Below are positions 13,282 to 20,790 of a stretch of DNA of 46,077 nt, one piece after another (the first letter of the stretch is position 1; the number at the start of each line of letters is the position of its first letter). The notes under the pieces are model-generated. The model did no database searches. It worked only from the letters and a program-made list of their open reading frames with translations, and had not been told where the DNA came from. The stretch comes from a virus. The position numbers were made by a program, and so were the translations under genes. The stretch spans positions 1-46,077 of IMG/VR virus record IMGVR_UViG_3300030107_004688; one strand, given 5' to 3'.

Positions 13282-14409
13282 ATGGAAACAATTAAATGGA
13301 GTAGCTTTGCAACTGGAATTGGTGCTCCAGATGAAGCAGTTAGAAATATGAATTGGGAATGTGTCGCATATTCAGAAATCGATGAGTACCCAAAGAAATA
13401 TTACAAAAAACGTAACCCTAAAACAGGAGAGGATTTAGATGACTTTAGCAAACTTACAGATGAAAGAATCAGAAACATTAGAGGACATCGTGTTGCAGTT
13501 GCATCATTGCCATGTCAAAGCTTCTCAATCTCTGGAAACAGGAAAGGTTTTGAAGATGATAGAGGAAACCTTTTCTTTGACTTCCTCAGAATTATCAGAA
13601 TTACAAGACCTGACTATTTGGTCATGGAAAATGTCAAAGGGCTTTGCAATCACGACAAAGGGAAAACTCTTGCCACGATTGAAGCTGAGTTGGAAAAATT
13701 GGGCTATCAGATCGAATGGTCTATCCTTAATAGCAAAGATTTCGGAGTCCCACAAAACAGAGAAAGAATATATCTCATTGGTAGACATTCTAGAACCAAA
13801 CCCAGAGGAGCATTTTTTCCTCTCAGAAAGGGTAACAAAGAAAATCCTGGGAGAGTCGGGCAAGATTTGTCATACTGTTTAGATGCAAATTATCATAAAG
13901 GAACAAATACAACTTTAAAGGGTAGAAGACAATTAATTCAAATCAACAAACCTAAACACTCAAATGATAGAGTATATGATCCTAAAGGTATTTCTCCTAC
14001 ATTAAACACTATGCAAGGAGGAAATAGGCAACCATTTATTCTAACAGAAAGGAGAACTGAAGAAGCAAAGAAAATAAGAAGAGAACATAAGGCAAAAACT
14101 GGTAAAGACTTTTCACCTAGAAGAGGTAAAGAGGTAGTACCAAGAAAAGATGGTCTTGTAGGAACTTTAACTACATCACCAACTATAGAACAAACATTAG
14201 TGGATGAGAATGCAAAGATAAGAAGACTTACTCCATTAGAATGTTGGAGACTTCAAGGGTTTCCAGATGAGTGTTACCATTTAGCTAATGAAATACTCTC
14301 AAATACAAGACAGTATAAGGCTTTAGGTAACGCAATTACAGTTCCAGTTTTTCGGGCTATTGCAGAAAGATTGGAGGAACTTATAAATCCAGGAAAGGAG
14401 GATAAATGA
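13282..14409 (+). CDS. DNA cytosine-5 methyltransferase
   Basis: 375 residues. The conserved motifs are in order: I FATGIGAP (9-16), IV PCQSFS with catalytic C78, VI ENVKGL (116-121), VIII QNRERIYLIG (158-167) and X ALGNAITVPV near the C-terminus. A variable target-recognition region lies between VIII and X. It uses S-adenosylmethionine to methylate cytosine in DNA. No partner restriction enzyme was seen, so protection against host restriction is the likely job. It lies in the early operon and ends with an ATGA overlap to a small membrane peptide. The recognition site cannot be read from the sequence. Confidence 0.93.
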   Translation: METIKWSSFATGIGAPDEAVRNMNWECVAYSEIDEYPKKYYKKRNPKTGEDLDDFSKLTDERIRNIRGHRVAVASLPCQSFSISGNRKGFEDDRGNLFFDFLRIIRITRPDYLVMENVKGLCNHDKGKTLATIEAELEKLGYQIEWSILNSKDFGVPQNRERIYLIGRHSRTKPRGAFFPLRKGNKENPGRVGQDLSYCLDANYHKGTNTTLKGRRQLIQINKPKHSNDRVYDPKGISPTLNTMQGGNRQPFILTERRTEEAKKIRREHKAKTGKDFSPRRGKEVVPRKDGLVGTLTTSPTIEQTLVDENAKIRRLTPLECWRLQGFPDECYHLANEILSNTRQYKALGNAITVPVFRAIAERLEELINPGKEDK

Positions 14410-14510
14410 TAGAATACTTAATTTGGAAGCATCTCATGTTAATTGTTTTTACATGGGTAACAGTAGCCCATTGGGGAGAACCTCATGGGTTTGAGTGGAT
14501 AACCTACTAA
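14406..14510 (+). CDS. 34-residue membrane peptide
   Basis: MIEYLIWKHLMLIVFTWVTV then a short aromatic end (AHWGEPHGFEWITY). One hydrophobic span covers roughly residues 4-21. The Shine-Dalgarno GGAGG lies ahead of the ATG, which overlaps the methyltransferase stop. A second micro-membrane gene follows at 14522. A role at the host membrane is possible; function unknown. Confidence 0.6.
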   Translation: MIEYLIWKHLMLIVFTWVTVAHWGEPHGFEWITY

Positions 14511-14521
14511 TGGAGGTTATC

Positions 14522-14620
14522 ATGAGAACACTAGGAATTAGGGTGATGGTCACCTTAATGTTGTACAGTTACATTTCATTTTTTACGCAATGGAATGTAT
14601 TTTTAATTAATCTATTTTAG
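14522..14620 (+). CDS. 32-residue membrane peptide
   Basis: MRTLGIRVMVTLMLYSYISF followed by FTQWNVFLINLF. The whole chain is hydrophobic apart from two N-terminal Arg. GGAGG is eight bases upstream. It ends within the ribosome-binding site of the next gene. Tandem membrane micropeptides after a methyltransferase are unusual; exclusion or host membrane functions are possible. Confidence 0.6.
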   Translation: MRTLGIRVMVTLMLYSYISFFTQWNVFLINLF

Positions 14621-14629
14621 GAGAACAAA

Positions 14630-14890
14630 ATGAAAGTTAAATTCATGGTAGAAGGAAAAGCAATAGAAGTTCAAGAAGAACTTGTAAAATACTTTGTAGA
14701 TTCTAAATACCTCAGATCATCTTTGCGTAGGATTCCATTTTCCCAAGAGAACTTGGAAACTGCAAAGGCATTTGCAAAGATCATCTATAAGAATAGACCT
14801 TTGCGTGTACGTTGGAGAGGTACTAGGAAGCACCATCCAGACCACACAATTAAGTCTGAAGCTACTCATTTTGATGTATACGTTAGGTAG
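14630..14890 (+). CDS. Hypothetical early protein
   Basis: 86 residues, basic. An N-terminal beta element (MKVKFMVEGKAIEVQEELVK) precedes a helix and a basic patch (RPLRVRWRGTRKHHPDH). AGGAGAACAAA cassette. No family was recognised; RNA or DNA contact is possible from charge. Confidence 0.55.
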   Translation: MKVKFMVEGKAIEVQEELVKYFVDSKYLRSSLRRIPFSQENLETAKAFAKIIYKNRPLRVRWRGTRKHHPDHTIKSEATHFDVYVR

Positions 14891-14891
14891 C

Positions 14892-15140
14892 ATGGGCAAG
14901 GGTATTAAAAATAGAGGAACTAGGATTCACAAAGTCAAAACTAAATACAACCGAAAAACGGAGGATAATGTGAGTGTATTTTATTGCAACTCTTGTGATC
15001 AGCTTGTAGATTCAGATGAAGCTCCTAGTTTCGTCTATTTCTCAAATGATCGTACTTGGAAATGTGAGAACTGTCTAGAAAAAGATGGAGAACTTAACCT
15101 TTTAGAAGGAGATTCTTCATGGCTCAACGATGGTTTATAA
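14892..15140 (+). CDS. Small zinc-ribbon protein
   Basis: 82 residues from ATG 14892, or 56 from GTG 14970, which has a much better ribosome-binding site (GGAGG five bases upstream). Two CXXC pairs, FYCNSC and WKCENC, form a zinc ribbon. The first 26 residues in the longer form are very basic. The C-terminus is acidic (DGELNLLEGDSSWLNDGL). The 3' end overlaps the next gene by 22 bases. A nucleic-acid or polymerase partner is likely, but unknown. Confidence 0.6.
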   Translation: MGKGIKNRGTRIHKVKTKYNRKTEDNVSVFYCNSCDQLVDSDEAPSFVYFSNDRTWKCENCLEKDGELNLLEGDSSWLNDGL

Positions 15141-15349
15141 TGTTACCTGATATTTTCCACTTCTTCACAATATGGGGTTTTGGTGTACTGACAGGATTTT
15201 TTATATGTGTTATGTTTGTACTACTATATTGTTGGGGAGGTGGAGAAATCATGATTAAAATGGTTAATGCTAAAGATGCACAAAAATATCTCAGAGGGGA
15301 AGTATCCAATCTAGAAAAGGAATCTGACTGTAAATCAGAGGTCGTATGA
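15119..15349 (+). CDS. Small membrane protein overlapping a tRNA gene
   Basis: 76 residues. A hydrophobic stretch at about 11-40 (FHFFTIWGFGVLTGFFICVM, then FVLLYC) spans the membrane, and the rest is soluble. GAAGGAG precedes the start. The last 18 codons or so lie inside the tRNA-Tyr gene that begins at 15296, so the C-terminus (GEVSNLEKESDCKSEVV) is encoded by tRNA sequence. The protein may have been extended into the tRNA, or the tRNA inserted. Function unknown. Confidence 0.55.
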   Translation: MAQRWFIMLPDIFHFFTIWGFGVLTGFFICVMFVLLYCWGGGEIMIKMVNAKDAQKYLRGEVSNLEKESDCKSEVV

Positions 15350-15381
15350 CTTAGTGAGTGCAAATCTCACCTTCCTCACCA
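15296..15381 (+). tRNA. tRNA-Tyr (anticodon GUA), class II, CCA encoded
   Basis: The acceptor stem GGGGAAG pairs with CTTCCTC and is followed by A and encoded CCA. A three-base D stem (TCC/GGA), anticodon stem TCTGA/TCAGA with loop CTGTAAA, variable-arm stem GTC/GAC and T stem GTGAG/CTCAC are all intact. The layout matches bacterial tRNA-Tyr, including the long variable arm. The loops are unusual: the D loop lacks the GG pair (it has AG), and the T loop is TGCAAAT, with G for T55. It overlaps the preceding membrane-protein gene by 54 bases and ends 21 bases before the RNA polymerase start. Confidence 0.9.
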
Positions 15382-15402
15382 AACCTTTAAAAAGGAGGAA
15401 TT

Positions 15403-17850
15403 TTGAAATCAGAAAACATATTTGAAATCCAGAAAAGCTTAGAAGAAGAAATGGTTTATACTGGAATTGAAAAGTTTCAGAAGCAAGTAAGAGATGCTAA
15501 ACGTAAAGGTTCAGAATCTATTACTCTTCATGGAATCTTACTGATGAAAAGGACAGTAACTACTCTCAGTAAAGCTATTCACACTCATATAACTGAGGAA
15601 GTAGCAAAACCAGGAAGAATGAAATCAGTAAGTCCTTTCCTGGCAATGCTTGATAATGATGTAGCATCTTTTATTTCTCTCAGAGCTTTAATGGATGGAA
15701 TATCTCATTCTCAGAAACTTATGAATCTATCCCATCAGATAGGACAGGCATTATCTGATCAGGTACGATTCAGTATGTGGGAGGATAAGGACAAGGATTA
15801 CTTCCAAATGTTAGTGAAAAAGATAGGAAAAATATCTGCTTCCAGACATTACAGAAGATATGGATTAATCCGTACTGCATCCTATAAAATGGGAGAAGAA
15901 ATACCAGTTTGGACTCAGTTAGAACGAACTAAGGTAGGACAACTTATGATTGATCTGATCATTCGATCCACAGGATTAATCAAACTAGGTTCTACTAGAA
16001 CTACAGGAAAAAAGTATTCCTCATATACTATCGTTCCAACTCAGGAAACCTTAGATATGATTCAAGATATAATTAATCAAGGAGAATTAATGTCTCCTGC
16101 ATATCTACCAATGGTTACAACTCCTAAGAATTGGACTAACCCTAACAATGGAGGTTATTTAAGTCACAGATTACCATTCATTAAGGAAACTTATAAGAAT
16201 GTCAAGAATGATATTCCATTTCATAATATGGATATGGAATTTGAATGTGTAAATTCTCTTCAAAATACCAAGTGGAAGATAAACACAAGAGTTCTAGAGG
16301 TAATGAAGGAAGCATGGGATCAAGGTAGAATTATAGGCTCAATGCCTGATCGTAATGAGCTTGATCTTCCTGCAAGAGTAGTTCCGAAAGACCTCAAGAA
16401 AAAAGATATGGATGAGGAAACAAAACTAAAGTTAAAAGGTTGGAAGGTAAAAGCTACCAAAGTATACGAAGAAAATATTAGAAGAAAGTCTCAACTCTTA
16501 CAATTTATGAGAACTCTTAATTTAGCTAATAAATTCAAGGACTTTGAGCAGATTTATTTTCCGTATCAAGCTGACTTTAGAGGAAGAAAATATACTGTAT
16601 CTTCTTTCCTTACTCCTCAAGGTACAGAATACGCAAAATCTCTCCTGACATTCGGAGAAGGTTTACCAATAGAGAATCAGGAACAAAAAGATTGGCTTGC
16701 TATTCATGGTGCAAACTGTGCAGGAGTAGACAAAGTTTCTTTTTCTGAAAGAATCCAATGGGTCTTGGATAATGAGGAGCATATTATCAAATCTGCGGAA
16801 CTTGGATTGGATTATGATTGGTGGACACAATTTGATGATGCTTGGCAGTTCTTTGCATTCTGCTCAGAATGGGCTGTATTGAAAAGAAAAGGTCTAGGGG
16901 TACTCAGCTATCTCCCGATAGCTTTAGATGGCTCTAACAATGGTTTACAGCATTATTCAGCTATGTTGAGATGTCCTATCGGAGGTAAAGCAACAAACTT
17001 AACAAAAGAATCATCTCCACAGGACATTTACCAGGAAGTTGCAGATGTAGTATTTCGGGAAACCAAAAAACTAGCTTCTTTGGATGATCCCATAGCAAAA
17101 GTATGGCTTGAATCTGGTCTTATAAATCGTAAGATGACAAAAAGACCAGTAATGGTTGTTCCTTATGGTGGAACTAGGTTTAGTGCAATGGTTTATGTTG
17201 AAGAATATGTAGAAGATCAATTCAGGAAAGGAGAAAAACTCAGAATCCCTGAGAATGAATCTCTATCTAAGTACATAAACTGGATTACTACCTTAGTTTG
17301 GGATGCCATAGGAGAAGTTGTAGTTTCTGCAAGAGAAGCTATGACTTGGATAAGAGATGTAAGTTCTGAGCTTTCCAAAAAAGGTTATCCTGTAATTTGG
17401 AAAACTCCAACTGGACTTTATATCTACCAACATTACAAGGCTTTTAAATGGAGACAAATAAACACTACCATTGATGGTAAGCTCCTCAAGCCTGTAATTT
17501 ATGAAGAGGATGGTAAAAAGATAGATGTACTCAGGTCAGTAAATGGATCAGCACCTAACTTTGTACATTCTCTGGATGCCTCAGCACTAACCCTAACTGT
17601 GCATCTATGTAATAAGGAGGAAATAAGTAGTTATGCAATGATCCATGACAGTTATGGAACTCATGCAAAAAATACTCCTAAGATGGCAAAGCTTCTAAGA
17701 GAAGCATTCGTAGACATTTATAAGAACAATGATGTCTTGGATGACTTTTATAAAGCTGCTTTGGAAGTATTGGATGAAGTTCCTGAACCTCCTAAGATGG
17801 GAAATTTAAATATTCATGAGGTGTTAAGATCACCTTATTTTTTCTGTTAA
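15403..17850 (+). CDS. T7-like single-subunit DNA-dependent RNA polymerase
   Basis: 815 residues. The catalytic residues are all visible and correspond to T7: D509 in LPIALDGSNNGLQHYSAM (T7 D537), K580 and Y588 in KRPVMVVPYGG (K631, Y639), and D749 in MIHDSYGT (D812). It transcribes the late phage genes from its own promoters. The start is TTG at 15403, chosen because AAGGAGG lies just upstream and no ATG is nearby. It is shorter than T7 gp1 (883), mainly in the N-terminal region. The tRNA-Tyr just upstream may help define the mRNA 5' end when it is processed. Confidence 0.97.
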   Translation: MKSENIFEIQKSLEEEMVYTGIEKFQKQVRDAKRKGSESITLHGILLMKRTVTTLSKAIHTHITEEVAKPGRMKSVSPFLAMLDNDVASFISLRALMDGISHSQKLMNLSHQIGQALSDQVRFSMWEDKDKDYFQMLVKKIGKISASRHYRRYGLIRTASYKMGEEIPVWTQLERTKVGQLMIDLIIRSTGLIKLGSTRTTGKKYSSYTIVPTQETLDMIQDIINQGELMSPAYLPMVTTPKNWTNPNNGGYLSHRLPFIKETYKNVKNDIPFHNMDMEFECVNSLQNTKWKINTRVLEVMKEAWDQGRIIGSMPDRNELDLPARVVPKDLKKKDMDEETKLKLKGWKVKATKVYEENIRRKSQLLQFMRTLNLANKFKDFEQIYFPYQADFRGRKYTVSSFLTPQGTEYAKSLLTFGEGLPIENQEQKDWLAIHGANCAGVDKVSFSERIQWVLDNEEHIIKSAELGLDYDWWTQFDDAWQFFAFCSEWAVLKRKGLGVLSYLPIALDGSNNGLQHYSAMLRCPIGGKATNLTKESSPQDIYQEVADVVFRETKKLASLDDPIAKVWLESGLINRKMTKRPVMVVPYGGTRFSAMVYVEEYVEDQFRKGEKLRIPENESLSKYINWITTLVWDAIGEVVVSAREAMTWIRDVSSELSKKGYPVIWKTPTGLYIYQHYKAFKWRQINTTIDGKLLKPVIYEEDGKKIDVLRSVNGSAPNFVHSLDASALTLTVHLCNKEEISSYAMIHDSYGTHAKNTPKMAKLLREAFVDIYKNNDVLDDFYKAALEVLDEVPEPPKMGNLNIHEVLRSPYFFC

Positions 17851-17863
17851 TAATTCTTTTTAC

Positions 17864-17876
17864 CTACTCTAGATAT
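17864..17876 (+). promoter_or_regulatory. Candidate phage RNA polymerase promoter, copy B
   Basis: Identical 13 bases (CTACTCTAGATAT) to 9677. It lies 13 bases after the RNA polymerase stop and upstream of the replication genes, where T7 has class II promoters. AAGAAAGG follows as a possible ribosome-binding site for the next gene. Confidence 0.6.
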
Positions 17877-17889
17877 AAGAAAGGAAAAT

Positions 17890-18111
17890 ATGAAAGATAT
17901 AGAATATCAAGCAATAGAAATATTAAAATCAGGAGAACCTTTACCTGTAGATATTTATATTGAACTTACTAATTCTGGAATAGATCCAGAATATCTTATT
18001 AACCTATTTTTTAAAAAGGAGGATATAGAAGAAGAATATGAAGATGATGGATTAGATCCTATTCAAATGGAAATAATAAATCAATTTAAATCGTATCAAT
18101 ATACTGTATAA
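17890..18111 (+). CDS. Hypothetical small acidic protein
   Basis: 73 residues, strongly acidic (KKEDIEEEYEDDGLDPIQME). AAGGAAA lies upstream. It is the first gene after the RNA polymerase and promoter copy B. T7 has small proteins such as gp1.1 to gp2 in this interval, including an inhibitor of host RNA polymerase (gp2), which is also small and acidic. A similar role is possible but without sequence support. Confidence 0.55.
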   Translation: MKDIEYQAIEILKSGEPLPVDIYIELTNSGIDPEYLINLFFKKEDIEEEYEDDGLDPIQMEIINQFKSYQYTV

Positions 18112-18138
18112 TATATAATATATAATAAGGAGAACAAT

Positions 18139-18708
18139 ATGGCAGTAACTAAAATGGTTTCGCCCAAAGCAAAATGTAAATGGGTAAATGTAAAAAGACC
18201 ACATCCTGATTATGATGTGTATCAGATTAATCTTTTGCTTCCTGCTAAGTCAAAGCAAGCAAAGGATTGGATGGCTCAGATTGATAACTGGATTGCTGAG
18301 GAAGTTAAGTCTTCAGGAAAAAAGCCTTCTGAGTATGTTCCATACAAGGAAGATGGAGATGATATCATCTTCAAGTTCAAGCAGAAAGCTAGTATCAGAG
18401 GGAAAAATGGAGAGTCTCGTGATGTTAAGATCATGGTAGTTGATTCTCAGATGAAGCCCTGTAATGTTGATATTGGTTGGGGATCAACAGTCAAAGTATC
18501 TTATTCTCCTATTCCCTATACTGTAAATGGGAAGTCAGGAGTTACCATGTATTTCAATGCAGTTCAGGTTATTGATCTGGTTGAATACGAAGGTTCTGAT
18601 ACTTCAGGATTCGCTAAGGAAGAAGGTTTTATATCGGAAGAACCTTCTGAGAATCCTTTTGTAACCAGCGAAGATGAATCTACTTCTGACGATGAAGAAG
18701 ACTTTTAA
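18139..18708 (+). CDS. Single-stranded DNA-binding protein (T7 gp2.5-like)
   Basis: 189 residues. An OB-fold-like core (CKWVNVKRPHPDYDVYQINL, PYTVNGKSGVTMYFNAVQVI) is followed by an acidic tail ending DDEEDF with a terminal Phe. The acidic tail and aromatic end are the hallmark of gp2.5 and contact the polymerase and helicase. AAGGAGAACAAT precedes the ATG. It coats single strands at the replication fork and promotes strand annealing. The 3' end overlaps endonuclease I by 17 bases. Confidence 0.88.
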   Translation: MAVTKMVSPKAKCKWVNVKRPHPDYDVYQINLLLPAKSKQAKDWMAQIDNWIAEEVKSSGKKPSEYVPYKEDGDDIIFKFKQKASIRGKNGESRDVKIMVVDSQMKPCNVDIGWGSTVKVSYSPIPYTVNGKSGVTMYFNAVQVIDLVEYEGSDTSGFAKEEGFISEEPSENPFVTSEDESTSDDEEDF

Positions 18709-19060
18709 TCGTTATAGGTCTGATTTAGAGGGTCTGGTTGCAGATCAACTGGAAAAGCAGAGAGTCAAGTATATCTTTGAACCTCACAAAATAGAGTATG
18801 GAGTTCCAAAACGATATACTCCAGACTTTCTGCTTCCGAATGGTATCTTAATAGAAGTCAAGGGATGGTTTAAAGCTGAAGATCAGAGAAAACACAGACT
18901 TATAAAGCAACAACATCCCGAATTAGACATTAGATTTGTATTTCAAAAACTAAGTAAAAAAGTTCAAGGAGGAAGGTTCACTTGTAAAGAGTGGTGTGAG
19001 AAGTATGATTTTCTATATGCCGAATCAATAGTTCCTAACTCTTGGATTCATGAAAAATAA
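18692..19060 (+). CDS. Endonuclease I (T7 gp3-like Holliday-junction resolvase)
   Basis: 122 residues from ATG 18692, which lies inside the SSB tail; an upstream ATG at 18674 would add six residues. The signature YTPDFLLPNGILIEVKG, followed by KHRLIKQQHPELDIRFVF, closely matches T7 gp3. The catalytic D45, E55 and K57 are present. The enzyme cuts branched DNA and breaks down host DNA to supply nucleotides. It is about 27 residues shorter than T7 gp3, mostly at the C-terminus. The stop overlaps the first stem of the structured RNA at 19059. Confidence 0.93.
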   Translation: MKKTFNRYRSDLEGLVADQLEKQRVKYIFEPHKIEYGVPKRYTPDFLLPNGILIEVKGWFKAEDQRKHRLIKQQHPELDIRFVFQKLSKKVQGGRFTCKEWCEKYDFLYAESIVPNSWIHEK

Positions 19061-19143
19061 AACTGGTGAGGTAGGTGTAGAGGGGAAACTAATAATATAA
19101 GGCATTTTTTGCCATCACTTATTAGCATCGTGTAACCAGTTTT
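19059..19143 (+). ncRNA. Candidate nested-stem RNA before the primase gene
   Basis: Three perfectly nested pairings are visible: AAAACTGGT with ACCAGTTTT (outer, nine bases), CTAATAA with TTATTAG (seven) and GGCA with TGCC around a T5 loop (four). The asymmetric left loop of 21 bases is purine-rich (GAGGTAGGTGTAGAGGGG). The whole fills the gap between endonuclease I and the primase-helicase, and AAAGGGG for the latter follows at once. It may be a cis element controlling the downstream gene or a processing site. It is not a match to any riboswitch I know. Confidence 0.55.
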
Positions 19144-19160
19144 CTAATTAAAGGGGAATT

Positions 19161-20789
19161 ATGGGAGAACAAGAATCTACTTGCATCTCCCATGCTCCAT
19201 GTCCTAGATGTGGTTCAGCAGATAACCTAGCAATCTACGATGATGGGCATGGTTGGTGTTTTACTCCAGGATGCGGTTACAGACAGAAAGGAGATAACGA
19301 AAATAACACTAAACAAGAGGAGAATTATTCAATGGATTTAGTAAAAGGAGAACGTCTTCCACTTAAAAAGCGTGGTATCAATCAAGCTACTGTGGACAAG
19401 TGGGGATATGAAACAGGAACTTTCAAAGGTAAGAAAGTTCAGATTGCAAATTACAAAAAAGATGGACATGTAATCGCTCAAAAGTTACGTTTTCCTAACA
19501 AGGACTTTCTATTTCTTGGTAACACTAAGGAAGCAGGATTATACGGAAAGCACCTTTGGGAAAAAGGTAAGATGATTACGATTTGTGAGGGAGAACTAGA
19601 TGCAATGTCTGTTTCTCAGGCACAAGGAAATAAATGGCCTGTTGTATCTATTGCAACTGGAGCTGCTGGAGCTAGGAAAGCAATCCAGAATGACTTAGAA
19701 TACTTGGAAAATTTTGAATCAGTTATTCTAATGTTTGATCAGGATGAAGCAGGACAGAAAGCTGTGGATGAATGTGTCCAGTTGTTTAGTCCAGGAAAAG
19801 TGAAGATAGCAACTCTTCCACTTAATGATCCTAATGAGATGATCAAGGAGGGAAGAGGAGCAGATATAATAAGTGCTATATGGGGAGCAAAATCCTATAG
19901 ACCTGACGGAATCATAGACGGAAAAGATACTTGGGAATTAGTATCAACTTCTCAGAAATCTGAATCCGTTCCTTATCCTTTTAATGGCTTGAATAATATG
20001 ACACAAGGCATTCGTAAAGGAGAGATAGTAACCATTACCGCAGGATCAGGTATAGGTAAGAGTCAGTTATGTAGAGAAATAGCTTACTCATTAATTCTCC
20101 GTAACCAGAAGGTAGGTTACTTAGCTCTTGAGGAGAACACAAAACGAACTGCACTTGGATTTATAGGTTTGTACTTAAATAAGCCAATTCATTTACAGAA
20201 TGTAGAATACACTAAAGAGGAGTTGAAAGATGGATTTGATAACGTATTGGGAACTGGTAATTTGTTTATGTATGATCATTGGGGGAGTATGGAAATCTCC
20301 AATCTTTTCAACAAGGTACGATACCTCGTTAAGGGAATGGGATGTACTCACATTATCCTTGATCATATCACCATTATATTATCTGGTTTGGAAGGTGGTG
20401 ATGAGCGTAGAATGTTAGACTTTGTAATGACTAAGCTGAGAAGTTTAGTTGAGGAAGTCCAATGTTCTTTGGTTCTTGTTTCTCATCTCCGTAGACCCAC
20501 AGGAGATAAAGGTCACGAAGAAGGAGTAAGAACATCATTAAATCAACTTAGAGGATCTCATGGTATCGCTCAACTTTCAGATATTGTAATTGGATGTGAG
20601 CGTAATCAGCAAGATGAGGAAAATTCTGATCTAACTACAGTTAGAATATTAAAGAATCGTTGGACAGGAGAAACTGGTATTGCAGATACTCTTCATTATT
20701 CAAAAGAAACAGGGAGAATGACCGAAGCTGCTTCAAAAGAAGAAGCTAAATCTTATGGATTTGAAAAGGAGGAAAAGGAGGATTTCTAA
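19161..20789 (+). CDS. Primase-helicase (T7 gp4-like)
   Basis: 542 residues. The N-terminal zinc finger has C14/C17 (CPRC) and C33/C38, a CX4C in place of T7's CX2C. TOPRIM motifs follow in CEGELDAMSVSQ and ILMFDQDEAG. The C-terminal RecA-like helicase has Walker A GSGIGKS at 295-301 and a Walker B-like IILDHITI near 405. It makes RNA primers and unwinds DNA as a hexamer ahead of the polymerase. AAAGGGG precedes the ATG. T7 makes a shorter helicase from an internal start; an ATG at codon 58 could do that here but has no strong ribosome-binding site. Confidence 0.95.
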   Translation: MGEQESTCISHAPCPRCGSADNLAIYDDGHGWCFTPGCGYRQKGDNENNTKQEENYSMDLVKGERLPLKKRGINQATVDKWGYETGTFKGKKVQIANYKKDGHVIAQKLRFPNKDFLFLGNTKEAGLYGKHLWEKGKMITICEGELDAMSVSQAQGNKWPVVSIATGAAGARKAIQNDLEYLENFESVILMFDQDEAGQKAVDECVQLFSPGKVKIATLPLNDPNEMIKEGRGADIISAIWGAKSYRPDGIIDGKDTWELVSTSQKSESVPYPFNGLNNMTQGIRKGEIVTITAGSGIGKSQLCREIAYSLILRNQKVGYLALEENTKRTALGFIGLYLNKPIHLQNVEYTKEELKDGFDNVLGTGNLFMYDHWGSMEISNLFNKVRYLVKGMGCTHIILDHITIILSGLEGGDERRMLDFVMTKLRSLVEEVQCSLVLVSHLRRPTGDKGHEEGVRTSLNQLRGSHGIAQLSDIVIGCERNQQDEENSDLTTVRILKNRWTGETGIADTLHYSKETGRMTEAASKEEAKSYGFEKEEKEDF

Positions 20790-20790
20790 T

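Noticed and set aside
13439-13882. 147-codon frame inside the methyltransferase gene (+ strand)
   Set aside because: It is a shifted frame over motifs IV to VIII of the methyltransferase. The coding signal belongs to the other frame.
15296-15381. tRNA-Tyr as an attP integration site
   Set aside because: Some podoviruses integrate at tRNA genes, but no integrase is visible in a nearly complete genome and this tRNA is full length. An attachment role cannot be supported.
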